Virus record (IMG/VR): IMGVR_UViG_3300044641_000792
Coordinates: 1-58,442 of that record
Origin: a virus
DNA length: 58,442 nt
Direction: 5' to 3' (one strand)
Shown here: in pieces, positions 8,606 to 16,782 of the stretch
Layout: each line of letters opens with the position of its first letter
Position numbering within the stretch: position 1 is the stretch's first letter
Position numbers and translations under genes: made by a program
The notes under the pieces: model-generated
Seen by the model: the letters and a program-made list of their open reading frames with translations, nothing else
What the model was told of the DNA's origin: nothing
The model's database searches: none

Positions 8606-8844
8606 TTCCCCGCTGAAAGAAGCTGGTCAATTTTTGCTTCAAGCTTGTTAAAACGTTGGTCAATGTGGTTAGTAATTTTGTCAATTTCTGCTTGAGTAAC
8701 GTTATCACGGGCAACCTCCTCACGAGTTTTGTTCAACAGGATCGTGACACGAGCCAGCTCCCTGAACTTTTCATTCATCATATAGCCTAACAATCCAATC
8801 ACTAAGGACAGGACGGCAGACCAAGCGGTGTTTAGATCTAGCAC
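8602..8844 (-). CDS. Small membrane protein with coiled coil (GTG start)
   Basis: 80 residues from the GTG at 8844 (AAGG six bases upstream). One N-terminal membrane segment (~residues 7-22, SAVLSLVIGLLGYMM) followed by a charged helix with coiled-coil character (ITNHIDQRFNKLEAKIDQLL). Resembles small membrane-anchored phage proteins; a role in lysis or virion entry is possible but not shown. Confidence 0.6.
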   Translation of the reverse strand: MLDLNTAWSAVLSLVIGLLGYMMNEKFRELARVTILLNKTREEVARDNVTQAEIDKITNHIDQRFNKLEAKIDQLLSAGK

Positions 8845-9185
8845 ATCCGACCTTTTGTTTTGCCACGTTGGGCTATACCATCAGCGCGTTTAGAAGCAGG
8901 CACCTTTCCTCCGCGTGAATAATCATCACTCATCCTTGGAGTTCTATTGCTACTACTTTGGCGTGGAGAACCAAAATTTAATTGACCTGTTATTTCCGGC
9001 TCTCGTTCTCTTTCTTTGTAATCTTTTGCAGAACGTGAACCAGTAATTCGATCAAAAGTATATTTATCAGGAAATGTTTTTGTTTTAGGTTTAGCGCCAC
9101 CAACGCCGCCGCTTGTTGGTGAGGAAGAACCGCCGCCGCCACCACCACCACGATTTGGATCGTATTCATTAATACTGCGTTTCAT
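8838..9185 (-). CDS. Gly-rich basic protein with shared Cys tail
   Basis: 115 residues, good ribosome site (AAGGAAGTGCT). Contains a run of seven glycines near residue 12 and a disordered basic middle. Ends GGKVPASKRADGIAQRGKTK plus GRMC, the shared tail. Function unknown. Confidence 0.6.
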   Translation of the reverse strand: MKRSINEYDPNRGGGGGGGSSSPTSGGVGGAKPKTKTFPDKYTFDRITGSRSAKDYKEREREPEITGQLNFGSPRQSSSNRTPRMSDDYSRGGKVPASKRADGIAQRGKTKGRMC

Positions 9186-9194
9186 AGCACTTCC

Positions 9195-9440
9195 TTAACA
9201 ATTCCAAGCTCTAAGAGCTTTATTGATTCTTGAATCTGGATCGTTGGCGGTCTTGGCAGAGGTTAGCTTCTTTTTCATCCCGCCCATCCTCGCACAGAAA
9301 GAGTCGCGCCGAGAGCCGCCTTCCGGCTGGGGAGGTTTCAAGTTCATACCTTGCGCTTTCGCGGAGGCCCGACCCTTGGCGTTTAAACCGCCCTTCTCGG
9401 ACTTGCCCTCTTTCCTCTGCCATGCTGGAGACTTAGCCAT
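9195..9440 (-). CDS. DUF6321-like small basic protein
   Basis: 81 residues from the ATG at 9440 (overlaps the upstream stop). Pattern AWQRKEGKSEKGGLNAKGRA, then LKPPQPEGGSRRDSFCARMG, ending KALRAWNC. This matches a small phage family I know as DUF6321. Conserved Cys in SFCARM and at the C-terminus. Role unknown; found in structural clusters of many environmental phages. Confidence 0.7.
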   Translation of the reverse strand: MAKSPAWQRKEGKSEKGGLNAKGRASAKAQGMNLKPPQPEGGSRRDSFCARMGGMKKKLTSAKTANDPDSRINKALRAWNC

Positions 9441-9945
9441 AATAAATCTGCGCCGCGTCAATTGCGCTCATGTAGGCATAAATCCCATTGACTGCCAACA
9501 CGCCTTCGCCGGGAATCATGGGGGCGTTTTGGAATTCATCTGATGAATGGGTTTCGTAAGTCATTAACCAACGATTTGCGCCACTGACATACAAAGCCGC
9601 AGTAGAAGTTATGTTTCCAGTGTTAATGTCATTTAACGTAAACGTGTCAGCGCCTGTCTTAGTAATTGTGTAATTACCGTCTGTGGCTGAAACGCCTGCA
9701 TTGCTGGCAAAGTGAATACCAACAACGTTTCCAGTTGACAACCCGTGAGCAGTTTTGGTAACAGTTACAACCGTGTTTGTACGAGCATAAGTTACGCTTG
9801 AAGTTACTGGGGCTGTGGTTGTATCAAACAAAACCAAAGTTCCGCTGCCACCGTAAAAAGAAACGCCTTTTACACGGTTGCGCCCAAGTACAAAAAAACC
9901 GCTTTGATTTAAGTGCCCTTGTTTTACATCATATTGCATCGTCAT
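9433..9945 (-). CDS. Virion protein with inserted beta domain
   Basis: 170 residues. The N-terminal (MQYDVKQGHLNQSGF) and C-terminal parts belong to a short phage family found next to capsid genes. Residues ~58-115 (VTKTAHGLSTGNVVGIHF..., DTFTLND) look like an inserted immunoglobulin-like or beta domain; similar inserts occur in the gp10-like protein. Probably a capsid-associated or neck protein. Confidence 0.65.
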   Translation of the reverse strand: MTMQYDVKQGHLNQSGFFVLGRNRVKGVSFYGGSGTLVLFDTTTAPVTSSVTYARTNTVVTVTKTAHGLSTGNVVGIHFASNAGVSATDGNYTITKTGADTFTLNDINTGNITSTAALYVSGANRWLMTYETHSSDEFQNAPMIPGEGVLAVNGIYAYMSAIDAAQIYYG

Positions 9946-10099
9946 TTTGCTGCTCCAATTCCGGTGCGTCTAGCCTGTTTATAAGCATCTTGTACGCTTG
10001 GATTGTGGCTTGAGCCTGAGTCAAAAAAGTTTGCGCTTTCTGTGTTTCAGTCTCAAGTTCACGAATCTCAGTCTCCAAGAATTCCTTGGTGATCTGCAT
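9929..10099 (-). CDS. Small coiled-coil protein (56 aa)
   Basis: ATG at 10099 overlaps the previous stop (TAATG); stop at 9929 inside the next gene. Product begins MQITKEFLETEIRELETETQ and continues as a charged helix with heptad pattern, ending in an acidic segment. Short proteins of this kind are found right after capsid genes in freshwater phages. Function unknown. Confidence 0.7.
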   Translation of the reverse strand: MQITKEFLETEIRELETETQKAQTFLTQAQATIQAYKMLINRLDAPELEQQNDDAI

Positions 10100-10692
10100 T
10101 AGGCTACTGCGCTAGCAACAACCAAAAAGTAATCAGCACCGGCAATACGAACTCTGAGGCCACCAGCCAAAGTGCTTGAGCTAGTAGCCGCAGTGAACAA
10201 GCCTGTACCTGTACCAACGTTCATCAAGCGAGTCATCTTGCCTGTGCCAGCACCCGAGTCAGTTACGCGGATGAAAGCACTTTCAGCACCAAGAGTTGTG
10301 CCAGAAGCAAAGTCAGTATCCAACTGCAAAGCAGCCAATGTACCGCCGGGAGCGGCAACAGCAGCACCAATGGTTGCACGGATTGCGTTAGCCGCACCAG
10401 AAATTGTGCCGCCCGTGTTAATTGAAGTAGAGATATGAGCACCGTTGATTGTGCCGCCTGTAGCGCCGTTAGCACCCGTTACTCGGGTCAAAGCACGAAA
10501 TGTTTCGCCTGAACCTGTAGAGGTAAAAGTCAACCGGTTATACGACAAACGTGTATCGCCAGTGGTGGCAGATGTCGTAGCGTAAGATTCAGAAATATTG
10601 CCAGCAGTTGTTACTGCAATGGGGGAGGTTGCTGTGCCGCCGATAAAACCGTTTAACGATTTGACTGGGCCGGAGAATGTGGTCAATGCCAT
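10099..10692 (-). CDS. Small-residue-rich virion protein
   Basis: 197 residues, very rich in G, A, T, S; good ribosome site (AAGGAAAAATC). Beta-rich pattern (TTFSGPVKSLNGFIGG, LAALQLDTDFASGTTLG, LRVRIAGADYFLVV). It is the first gene after the terminator that follows the major capsid gene and has its own promoter (10780-10808), which suggests separate dosing. Likely a capsid decoration or fibre protein. Confidence 0.7.
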   Translation of the reverse strand: MALTTFSGPVKSLNGFIGGTATSPIAVTTAGNISESYATTSATTGDTRLSYNRLTFTSTGSGETFRALTRVTGANGATGGTINGAHISTSINTGGTISGAANAIRATIGAAVAAPGGTLAALQLDTDFASGTTLGAESAFIRVTDSGAGTGKMTRLMNVGTGTGLFTAATSSSTLAGGLRVRIAGADYFLVVASAVA

Positions 10693-10716
10693 GATTTTTC
10701 CTTACATACAAGTTAA

Positions 10717-10759
10717 GTGCATTAGTCTGTATGTCGTCAGCCGGGACTGTCTAATGCAC
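10717..10759 (-). promoter_or_regulatory. 5'-leader hairpin
   Basis: Nine-base inverted repeat GTGCATTAG / CTAATGCAC separated by 25 bases, in the leader between the promoter at 10780-10808 and the gene starting at 10692. It could stabilise the mRNA or gate translation. Confidence 0.6.
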
Positions 10760-10779
10760 CGGAAAACCCCGGATGTGTA

Positions 10780-10808
10780 TTTATACCACTACGTTTAAAC
10801 CAATGCAA
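10780..10808 (-). promoter_or_regulatory. sigma70-type promoter after the capsid gene
   Basis: On the minus strand: TTGCAT, 17-base spacer, TATAAA, with a TGG just before the -10 (extended -10). It lies directly downstream of the capsid terminator and would drive the virion genes from 10692 leftward. Confidence 0.7.
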
Positions 10809-10813
10809 GAAAA

Positions 10814-10840
10814 AAGGGAGCCGAAGCTCCCCTTTTTTTT
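10814..10840 (-). terminator. Rho-independent terminator after the major capsid gene
   Basis: On the minus strand GGGAGC-TTCG-GCTCCC followed by TTTTTT: a GC stem with the very stable UUCG loop. The other strand also has a T-run (eight T), so it could act both ways. It ends the capsid mRNA only 8 bases after the capsid stop codon. Confidence 0.85.
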
Positions 10841-10847
10841 AGACCTA

Positions 10848-11759
10848 TTAGGCTCCGGGCGAACCGAAGATACCCAATGGATCTGACACACCGAAGCTGT
10901 AACGCTCACGGGCTTTGTAACGAACGTTACCTGTGTCAAAGTCACCGTCCATGCCAGTAGACATAGGAGTACGGATGAAGTGCTTCAAACCATTAGGCAC
11001 ATCAGTCAACAGGAACCAAGCATTGGTGTCTGTCAAGTAGTGGTTAATGGTATAGCCTTCAGGGATGGAACCATTGTTCTTCAAAGCGTTGATATCATTG
11101 TCGGCTGTAGAAACACGGAGTTCGGTTTCGAGCAAACGAGTAGCAACGAATTGCAGAGCAGGTGGAATCACCAACTTCTTAGGCTTAGCGGCGATCAACA
11201 AGCTACGCTCATCTGTCCAAGCGGCGATCTGAATAACGGCATTCTCAAGAGAAGTCTCATTCAAATCGGAAGGAGTAGATGGAGTGTTACTGTTAACACC
11301 ACCAGAAACCAGTGGGTGGGCAGTGTTACACAAAGTAACGCCGTCACCGTAGGTTATGCCAGAGCCAGTAAAGGCGTTGTTCAACACAAAAGCGGCTTTA
11401 ACCTGTTTTGTGTAAGCCATACCACGGGCCAGAGCCTTGGTATAACGTGAAGACAAAGAGTCATACAAGTTATCTTCCACAGCTTCCTCTGTGATGGCAA
11501 AGCCCATCGCAATGGTTTCGTGTGTATAACGTGCAGTAAATGCTTCCTGTGCATTGTCATAAGCGATGGCTGAGCCCTCGTTCTTGACAGGTGCGGCAGC
11601 AAAGCCAGACAACTTTGTCTCTTCTTCGAAGCTACGCTCAGATGACTCTGTTTCGTAGATTTCTTTGTGCTCTTCGCCGTATTTAGCGTACTCAAGACCG
11701 AACAAAGCGTTCAAGCCGGGGAGTAATTCTTTGAGCAGTTGTGCGCGTGAAATAGCCAT
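10848..11759 (-). CDS. Major capsid protein (Mu gpT-like / HK97 fold)
   Basis: 303 residues, strong ribosome site (AAGGAGCTAAATC). Resembles the Mu-like major head subunit family: N-terminal helix (RAQLLKELLPGLNALFGLEY), E-loop region with FEEETKLSGFAAAP, and a late ALKNNGSIPEGYTINHYLTD / NAWFLLTDVPNGLKHF block. Forms the icosahedral shell. Flanked upstream by a decoration-like gene and scaffold, downstream by a strong terminator, as expected for the most abundant virion protein. Confidence 0.85.
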   Translation of the reverse strand: MAISRAQLLKELLPGLNALFGLEYAKYGEEHKEIYETESSERSFEEETKLSGFAAAPVKNEGSAIAYDNAQEAFTARYTHETIAMGFAITEEAVEDNLYDSLSSRYTKALARGMAYTKQVKAAFVLNNAFTGSGITYGDGVTLCNTAHPLVSGGVNSNTPSTPSDLNETSLENAVIQIAAWTDERSLLIAAKPKKLVIPPALQFVATRLLETELRVSTADNDINALKNNGSIPEGYTINHYLTDTNAWFLLTDVPNGLKHFIRTPMSTGMDGDFDTGNVRYKARERYSFGVSDPLGIFGSPGA

Positions 11760-11770
11760 GATTTAGCTCC

Positions 11771-12373
11771 TTAGATGCCAACGGCGTTAGTGAAAGCGGA
11801 AGCGCCGGGATTGAACTTAACAAACACTTCAGTGTAAGTATCAGTCAATGGGGAGGCAAAACCGATGATCTTGAACGCGGCGGCAGTAGTAACTACTGTG
11901 CTTTCCAAGGCGCTGGTAGAGTTACCTGTACGGGTGTTACCTGTAGAAGTAGACTGAACTGCGGCAAAGAAAGTGTTTGCGCCAAGAGCGGCTTGAGTAA
12001 CTTGGCCATCCAATTGAGCTTGGAAAGTCACGTTAGGGTCAGTGATCACGTATGCAGTCACCACGCCGGTTGTGCCGGAGGGGTAGTACTGACCGTAAAT
12101 CTGCTGACCTTGTGCGTTGATGTATGAAGCACCAACAAAAACGCCCCAAGCACCCATATCTGTACCACCAAGATTATTGGTAGTCAAATCTGCGCCGGTA
12201 GCAGTGGACAAAGCGATATAACCGTCAGCGCCAATGATAACTGCTTGTCCAAAGAACAAGTTAGTACCTTCACCAGCGGGGTCGATTAAGAACTGACTCG
12301 TAGCGCCAGCATAGGGCATGCCGTCGTTACGGTTAATGGCTCGTAGGCCATAGGGGGTATTGGTCATTGACAT
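11771..12373 (-). CDS. Capsid decoration-like protein
   Basis: 200 residues from the ATG at 12373 (GGAG seven bases upstream); the open frame continues to 12616 but that part overlaps the upstream gene and is not coding. Starts MSMTNTPYGLRAINRNDGMP and is beta-rich, Gly/Thr-rich. Genes with an NTPYGLR start sit between scaffold and capsid in many environmental phages and probably encode a head decoration or capsid-stabilising protein. Confidence 0.75.
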   Translation of the reverse strand: MSMTNTPYGLRAINRNDGMPYAGATSQFLIDPAGEGTNLFFGQAVIIGADGYIALSTATGADLTTNNLGGTDMGAWGVFVGASYINAQGQQIYGQYYPSGTTGVVTAYVITDPNVTFQAQLDGQVTQAALGANTFFAAVQSTSTGNTRTGNSTSALESTVVTTAAAFKIIGFASPLTDTYTEVFVKFNPGASAFTNAVGI

Positions 12374-12392
12374 TTTAAGTCTCCAAAAAAAT

Positions 12393-12851
12393 TTAAGTAC
12401 CTTTTCCGAAAGTGACCGTGGACTTACGTTCTTTGAACATAGGCATCCGTGGATCATTTTCGCGCATGTATGTGTTGTCAACTGATTGCATTTGCGCTTC
12501 CGCTTGATTGCGATAGTACGCATTACGCTGTTCAGTAAATTCCACGGGTGTTTTGCAAAGTAACAGACCACTGACTTGGACGCTATCTGGAAACTGTGCA
12601 TTACTGTCAGATCCAAACAAACGGATTTCAGGATGGTCAGAAGCCTTTACAGGTTCCCAGCCCTCGCGCAGTTTTGAAGAAATATTGGTAGCGTCTTGTT
12701 TATTCAAGGTACTAACACGGATCCAACGGAAAGCATAACCTGGCTCTGGATGAGGATCAGGCAGGAGCTGGGGCGGCATCCAATGTTTTGGACGGGCATA
12801 AGCTTCACGGCTTTCAGTTTCACGTTTAGCGCGAGTTTGATTTTCAGACAT
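12393..12851 (-). CDS. Conserved head-cluster protein
   Basis: 152 residues. Conserved core PGYAFRWIRVSTLNKQDATN, then REGWEPVKASDHPE and a LLLCKTPVEFTEQRN helix. Lies between scaffold and decoration genes, spaced by one base from the scaffold stop. Similar genes are found at this spot in related phages; a head-assembly role is inferred. No enzyme motif. Confidence 0.65.
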   Translation of the reverse strand: MSENQTRAKRETESREAYARPKHWMPPQLLPDPHPEPGYAFRWIRVSTLNKQDATNISSKLREGWEPVKASDHPEIRLFGSDSNAQFPDSVQVSGLLLCKTPVEFTEQRNAYYRNQAEAQMQSVDNTYMRENDPRMPMFKERKSTVTFGKGT

Positions 12852-12852
12852 A

Positions 12853-13785
12853 TCAATTACCTTTTCTTAATTCTGCAATTTTTTGAGCCATAAGTTCGTG
12901 GGATACGCCGAACTTTTTAGCCATCGTTACCTGAAATGGAGTGAGCCTGATCTTGGAAGATGAGGTGCTCCTTGTCGCAGGTGCGACGACATTCGATTTT
13001 TGACGAGGAGCGGATTGACTCTGTGGAGTTTCCGTTTCGTTGTTGTCCAGATCGAAGTTCTCTGGAAACACTTGGCGAATTCGCGAATTTATCTTCGCAT
13101 AATATTCGTCGGAGTTAGGGTCGATTCCATTCTTAATGAGCTTGGTATGCAAGCCCAGAGCAAAGCTGGTCATCTCATCATCACTACCGAACCAAGAATT
13201 CTCGCTTTGCCATCTTGCAGCTTTAGGGTCTGCTTGCGGCTGACGAGGGACTTCCCTAGGTGCGATTTTTACATTACTTTCTTCATCTTGTAAAGCAGGT
13301 TTGAAATTATTTACACGATCCATCTTAATTTTGGCCGATGTCAATAACTCCTGAGCTTCAACCAAAGCATCAGAATCACCTGATTCGTAAGCTAATTTGT
13401 AACGTCTTTTGGCATCATCCACCTCATTTGACACTACCTTTTTAGCCTGCTCTAGTAGGGCAGTCTGTCCTACATTTAAAGAACCTTTTAGCTTTTTGTT
13501 CTCTTCAGCTATAGATTGGGCAAAAGCTAGGGCTTCATCCTTCTCTCTAGCGGCTTCTTCCGCACGGCGACGTTCGTTGTGAAAGCCAGACTGTAAGTCG
13601 GAGATACGTTTCTTAACCTTTTCGTCGTATCTCTCAATCTCATCGTCTTCGCTCTTGGCTTCTTGCTCTGGCTCTTTCTTATTAGAGACTTCAATCTCTA
13701 CATCTACTCCGCCATCGTCTTCAGCCTCTGGTTTCTTTTCCACCTCATCTGGAAAACTAAATTCTTGCTTTTCAATTTCGGCCAT
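12853..13785 (-). CDS. Scaffolding protein
   Basis: 310 residues, highly charged. Acidic N-terminus (residues 1-50), long helical coiled-coil middle (RISDLQSGFHNERRRAEEAA ... EENKKLKG), and a C-terminal helix ending KKFGVSHELMAQKIAELRKG. Charge, coiled coil and position directly before the capsid genes are typical of phage scaffolds, which shape the procapsid and leave before maturation. Good ribosome site AAGGAGTAACTC. Confidence 0.8.
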   Translation of the reverse strand: MAEIEKQEFSFPDEVEKKPEAEDDGGVDVEIEVSNKKEPEQEAKSEDDEIERYDEKVKKRISDLQSGFHNERRRAEEAAREKDEALAFAQSIAEENKKLKGSLNVGQTALLEQAKKVVSNEVDDAKRRYKLAYESGDSDALVEAQELLTSAKIKMDRVNNFKPALQDEESNVKIAPREVPRQPQADPKAARWQSENSWFGSDDEMTSFALGLHTKLIKNGIDPNSDEYYAKINSRIRQVFPENFDLDNNETETPQSQSAPRQKSNVVAPATRSTSSSKIRLTPFQVTMAKKFGVSHELMAQKIAELRKGN

Positions 13786-13795
13786 GAGTTACTCC

Positions 13796-14203
13796 TTAAA
13801 AGTTTGGTCGTTGAATTCCACGGGGATCCTGGACTACCGCTTCAATGCTGTCGTCATTGATTAGTCGCCACTCGGTACCGTGTATTTTCATACGTGTCCC
13901 AGTATTGGGGCGCGTAATGATGAAGTCTCCAACTTTGCAGGAAGCGCCTGAAGGAAATCGTTTTTCGTCTTTGAAAGCGTCTGGGCCAATTTTGGCTACA
14001 AACAAGACGGGAGAAAGCAATTCTTCATGGTGCATTGCAGTTGCAGATTTTAGGATGCCGGTTTCGCTAAATTCCTCTTCGGCTTTGGGAAGCATACAAA
14101 GAATATGGTAAGTAACGGGATCGGGCACCTGTCTTGCTTTTTCTACTGGGTCTTTATTCAAAACACCAGATAGATCAACAGCAGACACATCAAATTCACT
14201 CAT
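13796..14203 (-). CDS. GroES-like co-chaperonin
   Basis: About 135 residues. Cpn10-family features: PVTYHILCMLPKAEEEFSET with a mobile-loop-like SETGILKSATAMHHEE, then VKVGDF-like CKVGDFIITRPNTGTRMKI and a C-terminal EWRLINDDSIEAVV. Phage co-chaperonins (like T4 gp31) replace host GroES so that GroEL can fold the capsid protein; the gene sits among capsid genes, and no GroEL is encoded here. Start at the ATG at 14203 is favoured by AAGGA 8 bases upstream; two more ATGs lie just before it. Confidence 0.8.
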   Translation of the reverse strand: MSEFDVSAVDLSGVLNKDPVEKARQVPDPVTYHILCMLPKAEEEFSETGILKSATAMHHEELLSPVLFVAKIGPDAFKDEKRFPSGASCKVGDFIITRPNTGTRMKIHGTEWRLINDDSIEAVVQDPRGIQRPNF

Positions 14204-14393
14204 CGTCATCATCCTTAATTTTTCTTAAAAGGTCATTTAACTCAAACTGTGCGGTTCGTAGACCCTTGATTACTCCGCACATTCCTTTGTAATCGGCATA
14301 GTCTTTAGCTACGCCGTCACATAAAGATCCACTTAAATCCTGAACCCGTTCATTGATTTTCTGGTTCAAAACATCAAATATTTTCAATTCCAT
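14196..14393 (-). CDS. Small helical protein
   Basis: 65 residues, mainly helical (MELKIFDVLNQKINERVQDL, then TAQFELNDLLRKI), with an acidic DDDDE end. Overlaps the start of the co-chaperonin gene. Such genes follow the portal gene in related phages; function unknown. Confidence 0.65.
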   Translation of the reverse strand: MELKIFDVLNQKINERVQDLSGSLCDGVAKDYADYKGMCGVIKGLRTAQFELNDLLRKIKDDDDE

Positions 14394-14408
14394 CGCAGTT
14401 CTCCACCC

Positions 14409-16775
14409 TTATTTTCTTGACATTTTGGTAATAACATCAGCTTTAATCTTCTGTTCAGTCTGTTTCTGCTGGGATTGCAGGCGCATAGCCTCTCTTTGGC
14501 CTTCTGCTTGGATTCTTTGAGCATCAATTTGCAATCTAGCCTGCGCCAGCGCCATATCCGCCTGATCTTTTGCAGTTTTACGCTTAACTTCCTCAGCTTT
14601 GATCTGCAATTCAGCCTGTTGCATCTGAATTAAGGGGTCTTGCGCCTGTTGTTGAGCCTGTTTTTGCTGAGCTTCTGCCATATTTGTCTGTAAAAGCTGG
14701 GCACTTGCCTCTGCAATGAGTTTTGACAACTGAACTTCCACATCTTCTGGCAGTTTTTCGTTTGGAGGAGGCAATGGAACACCCATTTGCTCTTCAATTT
14801 TGCGTCTGTACAAGAATCCTAGGTGTTCTGCGATGTGCGCCTGAACAGCGGCCATCATTTGCTGGGCCATAGGGTTCTGTCCCATCGTTGCTGCAATCAT
14901 TGGATCTTGCATAAACGTCGTATGAGCCGCAATGTGAGCATCTTGATCCTGATAAATGAACGCTTTAGTAGGCTCACCCTTCAAGAACGCCATGTTCTCG
15001 GAGATAGGATCTCTTGGCTCTTCATCGTCTGGAGTTGGGACTAACTTCTCGCCATTCTTAATACCCAAAACCTCAATCATTTGTCTATGGAGATTAGGTA
15101 AGTTGTAGATCTGGGGAGCTTGCTGAGCCATCTGCATCACAGCTTGATACTGCATGATGCGTTGAGCCATCGTAGAACTATTAGGATCAGACACAGGGAT
15201 CACATCCACCATGTCATAGTCTTCCTGTTTAGCCATGCGGGTGCCAGAAGACGGTTCGTACTCATACTCTGTAGGAGCATAGTCACGAATGATCGCCTTT
15301 AGGATCTTGAACTCTTGCTTCATAGAGTAGTGAACCCGTGCCTGCACCGCAGACATCGTTTTCAACTGACGTTCTAATAGAGCTAAAGTAGTTCCCACGG
15401 GAGCGTTAGCGCTCATGTCACTGACGTTCATGTCAGCAATAGAACCTAAACGGCGGCCTTCTTCGGTGACTTTATCTAGTAAAGCGGCCAAGACCTGAGA
15501 TGGTTCCTTATATGGAAGCATCATGATGTTGTCTTTGATAGACCCGCTTGGTACGTCTACGTCACGGAACTCGCCTGGCGCGATAGGGGTGTCATCTCCC
15601 TTAACCCGTAGGCCACGGGATTTCATTCCTCCTGGGAGATTACTTAGTGTGCCAGCGTCAATAAGCTGTCTAATAATAGAAGTACCGGCTCTGGCATAAC
15701 CACCAATAAGGTGTATGAAACCAAAGCCATAAGCACCAAAGCCGGGTACATAATCGTACTGAACAAAATGCTGACGCTTAAGGCGCTTCTTATCTGCCTC
15801 ATTCCAGTTTCTATAGATTGAAAGAATCTTGTTAGTTCCAACGTCAATCGTGATGATGTAAGGTAAAGCAATACCGTCTTCATCTTCATAGCCAGGTAAG
15901 TCATAGTCAACTTGAATCTCATAAATCTGGTAGCGGTCATCGTCAGTTACTGAGTAACCCTGCTCATCCGCTTTTTTCTTTTCTACGTCAGTGTGTAAAT
16001 TACTAGGTTCTCCTAGCTCTACGTCACAGTAGAAACCAGCTACTTGTAGTTTCTTTAGTTCATTTTTAGACTTACGCATGATGTGCGTAACTCTCTCAGC
16101 AGTCCTAGAGTTACTAGAGCCGTAGGGAATAATCACATCTTCTGCTGGTACGTAGACAGAAGTCTGCCTTCCTAAACTAGGGTCGTAGTAGACCTTCTTA
16201 AAAGCTGAGCCAGCAAGTCCTAAGTTAAACAACATACGCTCATGTTCAGGGCGATACTCAGGCATCTCCTCTGTGAGCTTGTAGTTCATGTCCTCTTGGA
16301 CTCGCGCGGCAGCCTCAGTTTTAAGACGATCAATTGCGCCAATGATTTCCGTTTTGACAGGGCCCGCAGCCGGGAAAGTCTCAATGATAGTTTCGCTCTG
16401 GAAACGTACCGCCGCCTCAGTGAGTATTGTAGAAAATACGCCACAGGCTCCGTTCCAAGGTTCAGTTCTTTCTTCATACTTCATCCCCAAAACGTCTAAA
16501 CCTTTAACGTACATCTCCACCCAGTCTTTGCGGGATGTGATGTCACTGGATACATCTTCTACCAGATCAGATCCAATGGTAGCCAGCGTTCCTTCATCTA
16601 TGTACTCAGCCAGGTTATCGCTAAATTCATCTTCTCCATCTTTAGGAGGAGTTAAGTCAATTTCAATCCCGTCTATCTCAATAGACATGGATTCAGGATT
16701 TTCTACCTCAATTTCAATTTCTGGGCCTTCCAGAGCTTCAATACCGCGTGGCATTTCGTATAAAGATTTTTCCAT
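14409..16775 (-). CDS. Portal protein
   Basis: 788 residues from the ATG at 16775 (GAGG five bases upstream); a TTG start at 16814 would overlap the terminase gene and has no ribosome site. Large podovirus-type portal: conserved stretches include KDWVEMYVKGLDVLGMKYEE, EPWNGACGVFSTILTEAAVR, YVPAEDVIIPYGSS and GGYARAGTSIIRQLIDAGTL. The C-terminal ~130 residues are a Gln/Ala-rich helix (QQAQDPLIQMQQAELQIK) like a portal barrel. Forms the 12-mer ring through which terminase pumps DNA. Next to large terminase as usual. Confidence 0.9.
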   Translation of the reverse strand: MEKSLYEMPRGIEALEGPEIEIEVENPESMSIEIDGIEIDLTPPKDGEDEFSDNLAEYIDEGTLATIGSDLVEDVSSDITSRKDWVEMYVKGLDVLGMKYEERTEPWNGACGVFSTILTEAAVRFQSETIIETFPAAGPVKTEIIGAIDRLKTEAAARVQEDMNYKLTEEMPEYRPEHERMLFNLGLAGSAFKKVYYDPSLGRQTSVYVPAEDVIIPYGSSNSRTAERVTHIMRKSKNELKKLQVAGFYCDVELGEPSNLHTDVEKKKADEQGYSVTDDDRYQIYEIQVDYDLPGYEDEDGIALPYIITIDVGTNKILSIYRNWNEADKKRLKRQHFVQYDYVPGFGAYGFGFIHLIGGYARAGTSIIRQLIDAGTLSNLPGGMKSRGLRVKGDDTPIAPGEFRDVDVPSGSIKDNIMMLPYKEPSQVLAALLDKVTEEGRRLGSIADMNVSDMSANAPVGTTLALLERQLKTMSAVQARVHYSMKQEFKILKAIIRDYAPTEYEYEPSSGTRMAKQEDYDMVDVIPVSDPNSSTMAQRIMQYQAVMQMAQQAPQIYNLPNLHRQMIEVLGIKNGEKLVPTPDDEEPRDPISENMAFLKGEPTKAFIYQDQDAHIAAHTTFMQDPMIAATMGQNPMAQQMMAAVQAHIAEHLGFLYRRKIEEQMGVPLPPPNEKLPEDVEVQLSKLIAEASAQLLQTNMAEAQQKQAQQQAQDPLIQMQQAELQIKAEEVKRKTAKDQADMALAQARLQIDAQRIQAEGQREAMRLQSQQKQTEQKIKADVITKMSRK

Positions 16776-16782
16776 GAGAGCC

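Noticed and set aside
11771-12616. Long form of the decoration gene starting at 12616
   Set aside because: The first 81 codons overlap the upstream gene and read as out-of-frame sequence; the ATG at 12373 has a ribosome site.
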